In this document: one piece after another, positions 32,961-44,448 of the stretch
Position numbering within the stretch: the stretch's first letter is position 1
Layout: each line of letters starts with the position of its first letter
From: Megaleporinus macrocephalus
Lineage: Eukaryota; Chordata; Actinopteri; Characiformes; Anostomidae
Direction: 5' to 3'
NCBI GenBank assembly: GCA_021613375.1
Contig: CM038709.1
Coordinates: 41,068,656-41,132,655, forward strand
DNA length: 64,000 bases
The notes under the pieces: model-generated
What the model saw: the letters and a program-made list of their open reading frames with translations, nothing else
Databases searched by the model: none
What the model was told of the DNA's origin: nothing
Made by a program: the position numbers and the translations under genes

Positions 32961-33835
32961 ATGACAAAATGAGCCTCTATACAAAAATAGACTTTAATAC
33001 AAACATTGTTATTCTTAGTGTATATATATGCCTTAGCTGCTTGTAATCTGTCAGCTGCCTGTCAGGAATTTGAGACAATCAATGCTGGACATGCAGTATA
33101 CAGCAGTGGTTTCTGACCCTGAAGCTACTTTCCTGCTGAGTGTTGTTGCAAATCTGTATCCAGTAAGCTGCCCTTCCTCTTACTTAACATCTGATTCAAT
33201 CACGGACTTGGGAGGAGGTTGATTATCTGGAGCAGATGTGGCAAACTGTTGGAACTAGGCTCTGCCAGGACTGTGGTTGGACTCCTCTAGTTTAGAGGGT
33301 TTGAAGGTTTTCAAAATAAGTTTATTCAGAGCATTAATATTTCTTGTATGTGTAAAGCAGCACAGTCCACTTTACTGCTTGTCAATGACCCTTTAAGCGT
33401 CATGTGAACTAGTCATTGATCATGGGGTTAGAACAATCAGGGGCCTGATGATCTCTGGTTTCCTGAATGTTAACAATGCATTCCAGGGATCACTGGCTTA
33501 ATTCATATTTCCACCTTGATCTACAGTGCTTCTATAGCTTCCCCAAGCCTACAATAAAAAGTCATATATGGTTGGAGAACAAGTATAACAGTCAGTTACT
33601 CTGATTTTCATACAGTTACAACAACTCAGCAAAGTCGTCTAGGGTGCGCCTAAGTCAGACGCAAGTATAGGAGATTCCAGGGTACATGGTTTTGGCACCC
33701 TGGAGGCAAGCAATGAGATCCAGGGCTTGCTGGAATATGTACATTAGCTCTACTCACATGTGGAGATCCCTTCCCCTTATGGTTTTACTTGTGAAATTGA
33801 GTTTTATCCCATAAATGTTGACTTTGTGCAACCCC
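32961..33835. other. unannotated sequence
   Basis: No recognised gene or repeat structure. Confidence 0.4.
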
Positions 33836-34833
33836 TACACTGTTAACCCGTAATTTCTTTCTGTGCAAAGAGTTTGTGTAATGAATGCTTGAAAAAGGTT
33901 TTATTGCATTACTTAAAATTATTTAGTATGTTCTATTATTTTGAAAGAATATCTGAGTATGCTAATATTTTTAAATTAAAAATTCAGATTCTCAGATTCT
34001 CAGTCAGATTCTCATTGTTCAGTTCAATCAAGACTAGTTTGAGTTGTTTAATGGACTTTGTAAAGGTTTGGAAGTCGTTTTCTATTTTTCACTGTGAGAT
34101 TTGGTGTTTTCTGTGTTTAACTTCTTTTCCTCAGACAGAAACACTGTAGTGCTGGGATTTCTCTACAGTGGACATTTTCCCCATTGTTTTCTTTTCTTGA
34201 ATGACTATAGAGGGCTACAATTAACCAAGACACAATGTTCCCTCTCTTTTTCACATTCTGGAACTTGGTAAGTTGTTTTCCGTGTTCAAGTCATGTAAAA
34301 CTGTTGCAGTTGATGCTTATCTAAAGTTAGAAAATGTAATTTACTGTTTTTGTCATTTCAATGTGTAAACTGCATTTAATAATTATTGTAAGCTAAACAA
34401 GATTCTAACTAGACCAATCAAAATCAGTCATCGTCACTACTGAACCCTTCAAGGGTCAGAGTAATCCTAGATGATCCCAGTGATGTAATTTTAAATAAAA
34501 TCAAACTAAATGTAACTGCTGTTTGTGTTCTTTTGATGAAGAAAACATCAGTTTTTTATGGAGACTAGTTTAAAGTTTTTCACAACTTAATTCTGATTAC
34601 AGAAAACTCAATGTTGAGTTGAATTAAATGGTCAGTAGGGTTGATTTTACAAAATATTTTAAAAACAAACAATTTAAATTTCATCGTATTCAACTCAAAT
34701 GATTACTTCCAGTCTATTTGACATTTAAGTTGATTTTACTTAAACCATTTGATTTTCTCTATTTTGCATTATATTTTAAGGCAATCACCTCAAACTCTTT
34801 AAGTACAATCAGCTTATCTGGGTTTACAGTGTA
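33836..34833. mobile_element. MITE-like element with TACACTGT ends
   Basis: Left end TACACTGTTAACCCG (33836) and right end GGGTTTACAGTGTA (34833) are inverse with one mismatch. TA at each outer edge could be a TA target duplication of Tc1/mariner type. The 998-bp interior is AT-rich without coding capacity; the right portion (34590-34830) has repeated AACTCAA and TTAAGT words common in such fish MITEs. Confidence 0.6.
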
Positions 34834-35033
34834 GTATGAAGCCCACTTTTGAAAAAATCTTCTTTGCTTCACCGGGGGGTCCTAACTTTTGCATACAACT
34901 GTATGTGGGCATCAAATCTGCTTATGAGTAGAGACAGTGGTGCAAACATGGTCAGCTGGAAACTGTACAGAACTACTGTCTCCCATAGCAGAATATAAAA
35001 ATATTGGTGGGCTATAGTGGATGTTGGATAGGG
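34834..35033. other. short sequence with a Tc1-like end
   Basis: GGTCCTAACTTTTGCATACA at about 34877 resembles a Tc1/mariner terminal sequence. Nothing else recognised. Confidence 0.3.
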
Positions 35034-35220
35034 ACTAGCTCAGTCCAGGTGGATGTTGGGGTGGGGGCATCAGTGCATTCAGTAATCTGATCCCCTCAGG
35101 GAAGAAGCGGTTGCTGAGTCTGGTGGTGGTAGACCGGATGCTCTGATACCTTCTGCCAGGTGGCTGGGGGGTGGTGAAGAGTCCACGTGAGGGGTGGGAG
35201 GGTTCGGCCACACTGTAATT
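35034..35220 (-). pseudogene. probable LINE 3' fragment, minus strand
   Basis: On the minus strand a frame reads TTRLSNRFFPEGIRLLNAL, which resembles the terminal RxxxSFxPxAIRLLN block seen near the 3' end of several fish non-LTR retrotransposons. Only about 60 codons are recognisable and no poly-A-like tail is visible. Confidence 0.4.
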
Positions 35221-35969
35221 AGTTATTACCAAAGGAAGAATTATTAATTTGTGATAGATATCTATCTTATGAGTCACCTCCTTAACAATGCCTCTAATAC
35301 ACACACACACACACATGCTTCCTGAGCAGACCAACAACTATTCCGCAGTGGGAGAGGGTGGAGGATGAATTAAGCTCGAATTTGAGCCTCTGATAAAGTA
35401 ATGGAGTTTATCCTGGCTCCAACCATGATCACTCAATGTGTGTGATAGCGTGCATGATAGCATGTGTGTGTGTGTGTGGACGAAATCCTTTATTTACCTT
35501 CCTTTCCCTCCATTACATTCTCAGTCTCTGTCTCAGCGCTGAAGGTTTTTGGTTCTAAGCCCATTTAAACAGGACGGGGAAGGAGAGTGGAGCAGGTTTC
35601 TTTCTGCTGTTGATGTAGTCAGGGTGCCAAGTCTGTGAGACCAGGCAGGACAGGGGTCCACACACACACACACAAAGGCAAAGACGTCTGGACAAATAAT
35701 AGACTGTGAACACAGTCCTGGAGCGGTTTTATTGCTCTGTGTATACACATATGCACTCAATGGACACTTAACTCTGGACACATACCCTGAATCTACATGC
35801 ATTGTTCATTTTACCAGCTCATATAGGAGCACGTTGTAGCTCTACAGTTACAGTTAGAGTCTTTAGCATTTTTGCTTTAGCATACAACTGTCTGATTGTG
35901 GCAACTGTCCTACTCCTGGGCTCTGGTGCACGTCCTCACTGCAATGTCCTTAGCCTGACATAGTGCTCA
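35221..35969. other. unannotated sequence with (CA)n and (TG)n
   Basis: (CA)n at 35299-35315 and 35658-35673, (TG)n at 35463-35479. No recognised gene. Confidence 0.4.
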
Positions 35970-36612
35970 GCTTTGAGTTCATGGCAGCACCATTCCTGGT
36001 GGTGTGTTGACAAAGAAGGACTCTGGACTCTGGAGCAGTGGACACATGTTTTGTGGATTGGCCAATCATGTTTCTCTATCTGGCTTTCTGATGGACGAGT
36101 CCGGGTTTGGCAAATGCTGGGAAAGCATTACCTGCCTGACTGCACTGTACTGATTCTAAAGTTTGGTGGAGGAGGGATGATGCTATGGGGTTGTTTTTCA
36201 GGGGTGGGCTGAGGCCCCTTAGTTCCAAAGAAACAACATTTTGGACAATCATGTGCTTCCAACTTTGTGGGAACAGTTTGAGGAAGGCTGTTTTCTGTTC
36301 CAGCTCCATAAAGGCTGGTTGGGTGAGTTTGGTGTGAAAGAACTTGACTGGCTCACACAGAGTCCTGACCTCAACACCATCCAACACCCTTAGGATGAAT
36401 TAGAATGGAGATTGTGAGCCAGACCCTCTCATCCAGCATCAGTGTCTGACCTCACGAAGATCCTTCTGGACAAATATTCCCACAGATGAGCTCCAAAATC
36501 TTGTAGAAAGCCAAATCAGAAGAGTAGAAGTTGTTATAGCTGTGAAGATTTAGAATGGGATGACAAAAAAGCTCCTGGGTAGGTGTCCCAATACTTTTGT
36601 CCATATACTGTA
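35970..36612 (+). pseudogene. Tc1-like transposase remnant with right terminal repeat
   Basis: The frame at about 36015-36212 reads TLEQWTHVLW, DGRVRVWQMLGK and KFGGGGMMLWGCFSGVG, the central DDE domain of Tc1 transposases (family: WxxVLWSDESxF, DGRVRVWR, KFGGGSVMVWGCFS). The first catalytic Asp of the WSDES motif is lost (here WIGQS). Later pieces (LTGSHRVLTSTPSNTLRMN-like, 36350-36400) are out of frame. The right end, GGTGTCCCAATACTTTTGTC at about 36577 then CATATACTGTA, is a standard Tc1-type terminal repeat. The left end is missing. Dead copy. Confidence 0.85.
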
Positions 36613-36929
36613 TATGCCATTGCTTGTTCATTCAATCATTTTCTAAGCTTTTACTTGTGGAAGTCTAGTATTACTGTTGGTAGCATCCAGTTCATCTAAA
36701 ATAGTGCTTCATAAAGTATTCTTCTGGTACATAACACTGGTCCATAATGTGTTAACACAAGAAATCATTAATACTCTTACACTTTTAACTAGTTTGACCC
36801 TGTAAACTATCCATAGTTCCACCCTGAAGCTCAGCTGCAAGACACCGTATATTGCTAGGACTGTATTCATGGCTATAACCCTCTTGGTTCTCTTGATTTT
36901 AAACAAGGTATATCCAGCTACTGCCTATA
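36613..36929. other. unannotated sequence
   Basis: No recognised feature. Confidence 0.4.
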
Positions 36930-37215
36930 TAAATGTATAAACCCACCAGCAATGGACTGTGGAGCAATAGAACTGTGTTCTCTGTACCTATGGAGCTCTA
37001 TCCCATACATTTGGGATGAGTTGAAGTGATCCAGAACTAATCATCCAACAGCCCCTGATCACCTCTACCTGACCTCACTAATGGTCAATGTTCCAACATC
37101 TAATGGAAAGCCTCACCAGAGGAATCGAAGCTGTTACTGCAGCGTGAATATTTTATGAGTGGCAACATGAGTTTAGTTAGTCAGCTGTGGGCCAGAACGT
37201 TTGGGTATCAACCAA
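36930..37215 (+). mobile_element. second Tc1-like 3' remnant
   Basis: CATACATTTGGGATGAGTTG (compare the Tc1 codons for FGMNW/IWDELE), CTGACCTCACTAATGG, ATGTTCCAACATCTAATGGA and AAAGCCTCACCAGAGGAATC match the C-terminal transposase region of a different fish Tc1 group. CCAGAACGTTTGGGTA at 37192 resembles its end. No open frame survives. Confidence 0.6.
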
Positions 37216-37814
37216 CATAAGTATTTTAAAATGAGCTACAACGGCATGTTCGGTGGGTGAATATGTTTGTGTGTGTGTGTTTATTGCTCAGGCCGACAAA
37301 GTCATCCGTCATATTTTTCGTCCTTGTCCAACATTCTGATTGGAGAAGACAGAGATGGATTTTGGCTCTCTAGCACTTGAGTGACCCATTGAACCCACCC
37401 CCCCTTCCTCCTTCCGGACACTACACAGAACGATGATGGTGAATTTATTTTAAATTCTGTGTAAGCTTTTCTTGGAACAGCAAGCTTTTTTTCCCCCTGA
37501 TTTTCCCAGACGTTTCGGCATATGGCATCTCTACAGCTTTGCTCTCGTTTCTGAACTCCGAATCTGCTTTAAAAAGCTCAGCTTGCACTAAACGTTGGAG
37601 CCAAAGCATTCATTATAGCAGTAACGTATGGTTAACCCTCGGGGCAGGGCTTAATTTCTGCCGGAAGGAGCCAGATCTGGCACCTCCCAGATTGGATCTG
37701 GAATATATTTTCGTGGGGCCAGCACCTCATTTACATATTAAATGCATTTATGGGACAATCTGCCGGAAAATGTTTTTGTTTCGTTTTTTTTTTGCAAACA
37801 ACTCCAGATGAGAC
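37216..37814. other. unannotated sequence
   Basis: GGCAGGGCTTAATTTCTGCC at 37642 looks like the end of a fish hAT family, but no partner end was found. The open frame 37539-37811 runs through it and is not supported as a gene. Confidence 0.35.
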
Positions 37815-38760
37815 CACAGCTCATTTATTTACTCGCAGATGTCAAAACAGCGATTAAAGATGCCATAAACTGAAAAACTGTATCTATATTGTCATAGTTG
37901 AGTAAGGAAAGTTCCGTTCATATAACTGTACATACCTCGAACCTCAAACAATGTTGTTCCTTCTTCGAATACAAATCAAACGATTATAAAAGAGGGATGG
38001 AAAAATGGGATGAGCTCACAATCCTAAACTGTTACATAACAGACAATTTAATATTTAAAATTTTATATTTACACCCAGAGCATTAACATACAACCACACC
38101 AAAGCAACTGCTATGGGGGACTATCAGCTCATTGTTGGACTATCAGCTCATTGGTGGACTGTCAACTCATTTTGTAGGCCATCAGCTCATTGGTGGACTA
38201 TCAGCTCATTGGTGGACTAACAGCTCATTGGTGGACTAACAGCTCATTGGTAGGCTATTAACTCATTGGTGGACTATCAGCTCATTTGGTAGGCCATAAA
38301 CTCATTGGTGGACTATCAGCTCATTGGTGGACTATCAGCTCATTGGTGGACTTTCGGCTCATTGGTGGACTATCAACTTATTTGTGGACACATTGGTAGG
38401 CTATTAACTTATTGGTGGACTATCAGCTCATTGGTGGACTATCAACTCATTGGTGGACCATCAGCTTATTATTGGACTTTCAGCTCATTGGTGGACTATC
38501 AACTCATTGGTGGACTATCAGCTCATTGGTAGGCTATTAACTCATTGGAGGACTATCAGCTCATTGGTGGCCTATCATCTTATTTATTTACTCATTGATG
38601 TCAAAACAGCCATTAAAGATAACATAGAATGAAAAATTGTATCTACATTGTTATAGGTGAATAAGGAAAGTTCAGCATATTGTACTGGCATCCTGTGAAC
38701 CTCGAGCACTCTTGTTTCTCCATCATATACAAATCCTGTGTTTACAAAAGAGACAGATGA
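37815..38760 (+). repeat. 19-bp minisatellite between duplicated flanks
   Basis: Core array 38117-38582, about 24 units of GGTGGACTATCAGCTCATT with variants (GTAGGCCATCAGCTCATT, GGTAGGCTATTAACTCATT). The sequence 37821-37985 (TTTATTTACTCGCAGATGTC, GATTAAAGATGCC, AGTAAGGAAAGTTC) is repeated at 38583-38750 (TTTATTTACTCATTGATGTC, CATTAAAGATAAC, AATAAGGAAAGTTC). The left flank copy is preceded by a single unit-like GACCACAGCTCATT, so the array probably grew inside a tandem duplication. Open frames with MVDYQLIGG patterns are artefacts; 19 bp rotates the frame. Confidence 0.9.
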
Positions 38761-39984
38761 TAAAACAAGCTGAGCTTAACTTATTTTGTCTTCTCCATTA
38801 GTCAGAATTCAACCAGTCAGCTACAACACACATTCATATTCATATCAGATACAACAACTTACATTTGCCTGGTTTATTAATGTGTTATAACTAGGTCCTA
38901 ATACTATGTAAAGTGTTTGTGACCTAACAAATAGCTATTAATGAACTAACTTTGAGCCATTCATTAACATTTTATAGTTGTAATCCTATTCTAAAGTGCT
39001 TCCCAACTGTAGTACAGATCCTAATGAGTTAAAAGGGTCCACTGCCAAAGTCTCCTTGCAAGATATTCATTTGATAGGGGTTAGAAGCCAACTACCATCT
39101 TCCAAAGACCCATCAAGAAGGTCTGAAGGCTCTTGCAGATCGGAGAAGGTTTGGGAATTTGGTTATTACGCCAGTCCCAGGCATAGCAGGACATGAGCGA
39201 GGCTTTCCAAAAGCTAAATGACAGCACTGACCCTTATCAACCTTTGGGTGACGGATGGTGAATAAATACGGCTCGTGTTTTGATGATCTCTCAGTGGAAA
39301 ATGTTGCTCCTCGTGGAACTAGCCAATCCTGCTAAAACCCCTCAGCGCTGTAAACGCTGATTTATCCAGTGAATTGATAAAAAAAGGGATTTGCTTACAT
39401 TTTGTATGGCTGTAACCCTCTTAAAGCACCGCTAGTAGCTTGGCACAAATCATTAGCATTATCTCGGCGGATAAACATAGCCTATTGCCAAGCCTTATAA
39501 AGAGAATTAAAAGGTTTCTGCATCGAATATTGTTATGTTATGACACGATTACATTTCTTTTGATATTTAAATGTCAAATACGGTCGTGCTGTAGAAGCGC
39601 TCGAGTTTCCGCACATTCCCTGTAATGCCATCATTATGCAGCTTGCCATCAAATTCATCTGCTTGACAAAGTTGAACAGTTGGTGCAAACAGGCTCCAAT
39701 TATGTAAATATGTTTGCAGAGGCTGATGCTTTTAGTCAACTTGTAAAATGTAGACGTTTAGAAAATTCTCTGCACACTCCTTGAAATGTTATTATTTTCA
39801 AACATTTTGTTAATGAAGGGTCAAAAGGACTGAGGACAGGAGTCAAGATGAACACTCTTTGTTAAGTAAATGGAACTATAGTTAACAGCGGGCTTAAATG
39901 TTTCAATTTACTCAATAAAATAAAATTCTATGATACTAGTGTATGAGGGTAGTGTGTAAACTGTGGATATTTATATGCTGAGAC
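38761..39984. promoter_or_regulatory. complex island, candidate conserved non-coding element (best part 39220-39760)
   Basis: Roughly 540 bp of repeat-free sequence with AT-rich regulatory words: AATTATGTAAATATG (octamer-like), CATTATGCAGC, TTTGATATTTAAATG, CTGATTTATCCAG, AATCATTAGCATTATC. No splice-flanked frame is seen. The call is from sequence character only. Confidence 0.25.
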
Positions 39985-40891
39985 TTACAGATTTTTTTTA
40001 TTTCTTATAATAAAGGTGACATTAATCAGAGCAGGATGATATATAACCTCCTGAGACCCAGAAAAATTTAAGTTTGAGAATTTCAGTAGTTTCAACATAG
40101 AATAAGTCTAGATGAACATAAACATGTCATAAACTACATAAAAAAACATGTCACCGTGTTTTTTTCCCCAAAAACATTGCAAATGATCATCAGCAGAGAT
40201 CATTTTGCAACATGTAAGCTCTGTAAACATGTAAATTCATTACTAAATTATTTTTAAATTATTACAAATTTTATTTATTCCTAATTAATTAGAAAATTTA
40301 TCACAAACCGACTGTAAGAGAAGTTGGGTACTAAGTGTGGAATCTGTGAAACTTTGGCTCAAGGTTTGGAGAGATTAACAGAGGTTTAGCTAGTGTGCCT
40401 AAAAACTGTTTAAACCTGGATTTTATTTTATTTTAATAAAAGTGACAGTAACCTTTGGAATGGGTTATAATTTGTTCCTGTTCATGTTCATATTCAGTGC
40501 ATTTACAATATTTCTTATACTGCCAAAAGTGAAAATGGTATAAAAATGGTAAACAATGTTTGTTTACTCAGTTTTCATTTACATTAATTTCTAGGATTGA
40601 GTGCTGATGTTGTAGAAGGGTTATTGCACTGATGCAGTACAGAAAGCAAGAAATATGTCATAAACAATGTCCTGTTGTCCACTATAAAGGACATTCCATA
40701 AAAAATCATTAAAAATGTTTTTGAAAAAAAAAAAAAAAAAAAAAACAGTGACGTTTTTTTTATCTAGTAGACTTATTTTATGTTGAAATTACTGAAATTC
40801 TCAAACTTTAATTTTTCTGGGTCTCAGAAGGATATGTATCATTCTGCCCTGATTAATGTCACCTTTATTATAAGAAATAAAACATCTGTAA
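39985..40891. mobile_element. foldback element with arms of about 155-185 bp
   Basis: Left arm (about 39985-40170) and right arm (about 40722-40891) are reverse complements: TATTTCTTATAATAAAGGTG / CACCTTTATTATAAGAAATA, CATTAATCAGAGCAGGATGA / TCATTCTGCCCTGATTAATG, CCTGAGACCCAGAAAAATT / AATTTTTCTGGGTCTCAG. The spacer is about 550 bp, AT-rich and non-coding, with an A-run at 40724-40745. Non-autonomous DNA element; superfamily not clear. Confidence 0.88.
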
Positions 40892-41344
40892 CATACAGTC
40901 TTATAACAGTTTAAATATAATTTTATATTGAAATTTCACATCACAGGAAAAATGTGCATTGTTTCAACAGTATAAACAATTAATAATTAATAAAATAGTA
41001 AAGCAAGAGGTAGACAGAGGTGGAAAATAAAAAATAACAATTTGTCAAAATAAACACAGTAAAATGATACACAGTGACAAGCTTACGGAAATAATTGCAT
41101 GGATAGATATTGCACAGTTATTATAAAGATATTGCACAAATAGATATGGTAGTGAGAATTGTATTACTAGTGCACATGTACAATTCTATTGTAACAGTGA
41201 CATAAATACTGATAATATACTGATGGCAGTCAGTAAGAAAATTACAGAATATAAAATAGGGCAGCAACATTTGAACATTGTGAGGTATTGGTCCAATATA
41301 GTGTGTTTATGATAGAAAGTAGACATATACATATATAAAATATA
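40892..41344. other. AT-rich unannotated sequence
   Basis: No recognised feature. Confidence 0.4.
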
Positions 41345-41975
41345 TTAATACCAGGTAGAGCCTCTCTTTTACAGCCTTAATTGTTGGTGCCATGAATTCC
41401 AGAAGACATTAGAAGCATCCTGGTCCACGCAGAAGATTTTTCAGAACTAGTTCATGTTGTGAATCTCCAGTTCAACCACATCCCAAAGGTTTTCTATTGG
41501 ATCCAGATCCAGATCTGGTGACTGGGAAGAGCACTAAAGAACACTTATTGTCATGTTTATGAAACCAGTATGAGGTGTCTTTGCTTTGCGACACGGTGCA
41601 TCATCGTGCCGGAAATTGCGCCAAGAAAACGTTCCCCACATCATTACAGCAAGGCGGGTTTGGTTCATGGATTCATGCTGTTGGTGCCAAATTCTGACCA
41701 TCTGGGTGCCTCAGCAGAAATGGAGATTCATCAGACCAGGCCACATTTTTCCGCTCTTCAGCTGTCCTGTTTTGGTGAGCCTGTGTCCACTGCAGCCTCA
41801 GCTTCTATTCTTGGCTGACAGCAGTGGACGCATGATTGTGCAGAGTGGTTATCCGAGTTACCAAAGACTTTCTATGAGCTTGAACAAGTCTGGCCATTCA
41901 CTGCTGACATCTCTCAAAAACACTGCAGGACTGGGTGATTTTGCTTTATTGCATTATTCTGAGTGACTCTAGAGA

Positions 41976-43465
41976 GTGACTCTGAAACGCTTCTCATCTT
42001 CTGTACTAACCCAAACCAGAACTAACTCTGTCTCTGTACTAATCCAAACCAGAACTGACTCTGGCTCTGTACTAACCTAACCCAGAACTAACTCTGTCTC
42101 TGTACTAACCCAAACCAGAACTAACTCTGTCTCTGTACTAACCCAAACCAGAACTGACTCTGGCTCTGTACTAACCTAACCCAGAACTAACTCTGTCTCT
42201 GTACTAACCCAAACCAGAACTAACTCTGTCTCTGTACTAACCCAAACCAGAACTAACTCTGTCTCTGTACTAACCCAAACCAGAACTGACTCTGGCTCTG
42301 TACTAACCTAACCCAGAACTAACTCTGTCTCTGTACTTACCTAAACCAGAACTAACACTGTCTCTGTACTAACCCAAACCAGAACTAACTCTGTCGCTGT
42401 ACTAACCCAAAGCAGAACTTACTCTGTCTCTGTACTAACCCAAACCAGAACTAACTCTGTCTCTGTACTAACCCAAACCAGAACTAACACTGTCTCTGTA
42501 CTAACCCAAACCAGAACTAACTCTGTCGCTTTACTAACACAAACCAGAACTTACTCTGTCTCTGTACTAACCCAAACCAGAACTAACTCTGTCTCTGTAC
42601 TAACCCAAACCAGAACTAACTCTGTCGCTTTACTAACACAAACCAGAACTTACTCTGTCTCTGTACTAACCCAAACCAGAACTAACTCTGTCTCTGTACT
42701 AACCCAAACCAGAACTGACTCTGGCTCTGTACTAACCCAAACCAGAACTAACTCTGTCTCTGTACTAACCCAAACCAGAACTAACTCTGTTCCTGTACTA
42801 ACCTAAACCAGAACTAACTCTGTCTCTGTACTAACCCAAATCGGAACTGACTCTGGCTCTGTACTAACCCAAACCAGAACTGACTCTGTCTCTGTACTAA
42901 CCCAAATCAGAACTGACTTTGGCTCTGTACTAACCCAAACCAGAACTAACTCTGTCTCTGTACTAACCCAAACCAGAACTTACTCTGTCTCTGTACTTAC
43001 CCAAACCAGAACTAACTCTGTCTCTGTACTTACCCAAACCAGAACTAACTCTGTCTCTTTTCTCTTTCTGAGGTAATAACCTCCCACCTGTTCCACCAAA
43101 TACTGTTAAAGGACTGATCACCAGGGCCCCCCCTGTCACCTGCCACCAACCAGTTCTCCTCTCCATTCGTACCATTTGCTCTATTCTTGACTGCATCGCT
43201 GTATCATCCACCTGATGTAGCACCTGTGCAGCTTCTAAAGCTCTTACCTTCAGACTCAGCTTTAGTTCAATAAACTGTAAATACTGTTCGACCAGAGGAG
43301 GATGGGTCTCTGCTTGTGAGTCTGGTTCCTCCCAAGGTTTCTTCCTCCAGATTTGAGGCAGTTGTTCTTGCCACCGTCGGCTCTGGCTTGCTCACAGTGG
43401 ATAAAGTGTTGTGATTTCATGTTTTCATGCTTTTAAACTCCTGTAAACAAATAAACTTGACTTGA
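41976..43465 (+). mobile_element. retroposon family R, copy 2, inserted in the Tc1 copy
   Basis: Flanked by CTAGAGA on both sides (41969-41975 and 43466-43472), a candidate 7-bp target duplication lying at a continuous point of the Tc1 element. The 3' part (43070-43465) matches copy 1 at 31233 and ends AAATAAACTTGACTTGA, a retroposon-like tail. The 5' part is occupied by a 1 kb minisatellite. An open frame on the minus strand across 42963-43223 is chance. Confidence 0.72.
42010..43065 (+). repeat. 33-bp minisatellite inside the retroposon, about 32 units
   Basis: Unit CTCTGTACTAACCCAAACC plus AGAACTAACTCTGT (33 bp; GTACTAAC recurs at 42201, 42234 and so on). Variants GAACTGACTCTGG and GTCGCTTTACTAACAC recur at regular intervals, showing a higher-order pattern from block duplications (for example the pair near 42500-42560 and 42600-42660). 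Confidence 0.95.
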
Positions 43466-43729
43466 CTAGAGACTGTTGTGAATGAGAATCTCAGAAGATC
43501 AGCATCTCTAGAAATACTCTAACCAGGCAGTAACAATCACACCACGCTCAAAATCACTGAGATCACATGTTTGTATCCATTCTGATGGTCAAAGTGAACA
43601 TTACCTGAATCTGCTGGCCTGTATCTGCATGATTTCATGCACTTCTTTGCAGCCACACGATTGGCTAATTAGATAAGTGCATCAATGAGGATGTGTACAG
43701 CTATTCCTAATAAAGTGTGTAGCCGGTAG

Positions 43730-44448
43730 GGAGCTAGGGCCATGACTAATTCGTTCCGAATAGGAATTGGTTGAGTTTCCCGGGGTTGTTTCAGACCAGC
43801 AGATATATGGGCGGCTAAGGGGGTTTCCTAGTTTGCAGTAGCTGAGCTAGTTTTCGTGTATGGCAGTCGCGACTTCGGCGGGAGGTAGGGGAGAAAAAGC
43901 AGGCTATTCACGCTATTTTCCGTGACACCGCTGGGGGGGCCATCTTTGTTTACTTTGTGTTAGAACTTCCGGTGTGACCCCGGACACGTTGATACTAATT
44001 ACAAGCAAAACGACAACAAACATATAAAATTAATAGCATAACATGTTCAGTTAGAGAGAGTCAGTAACTGAAAGACGAGGAAAACTTGGCTTGAACAACA
44101 GAGTTATGAACACAGCACATAAAGATCAGAGTGTTGGGGGACTTCCAAAGAAGAGCACCTGCATCTACGGCTGAAGCTCTAAATTCAAAACATCCACCCA
44201 AACCTCCATATGTCTGCTCTTACCATTCTGTGGAGGGGAACCAGCACCAGAGCTTCTTTATCCAGAGAAATGACTCGGTTATGAAGCTCAGAAGAAGCAG
44301 ACGTGTCTGTTGTTTGCGAGTTAAGTAACTGTTTTCTGATCAGTGTCCACCGCGCTAGGCTATCTGGACTGTAACTAACACCCACGCAGAGTGGCTCGGG
44401 CAGCTGGCTGGACTTGGGTTTAACCGGCTTTCAGAAATATAAACTCAC
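43730..44448. other. unannotated sequence, possibly internal to an ISL2EU-like element
   Basis: No second exon of the adjacent SWIM-like frame was found here on the minus strand. TTTGTGTTAGAACTTCCG at about 43961 is matched in inverse by CGAAAGTTCTAACACAAA near 44718. Confidence 0.35.

Larger units (their letters stand above)
41345..43729 (-). pseudogene. Tc1-like element, minus strand, split by a retroposon insertion
   Basis: The minus strand of 41380-41960 carries transposase pieces in several frames: SGKMWPGLMNLHFC, QMVRIWHQQHESMNQTRL (family DGRVRIWRxQHESMDP), VMMWGTFSWRNF, HDDAPCRKAKTPHTGF (second catalytic Asp block) and DPIENLWDVVELEIHNM (third acidic block). The 5' part resumes at 43473-43729 on the plus map (GTGAATGAGAATCTCAGAAG, GATTGGCTAATTAGATAAGT, CCTAATAAAGTG). 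The pieces rejoin if 41976-43465 is removed. Stops and shifts make it dead. Confidence 0.82.

Noticed and set aside
38305..38632. Frames with MVDYQLIGG repeats
   Set aside because: A 19-bp unit rotates through all three frames, so the apparent peptide is an artefact.
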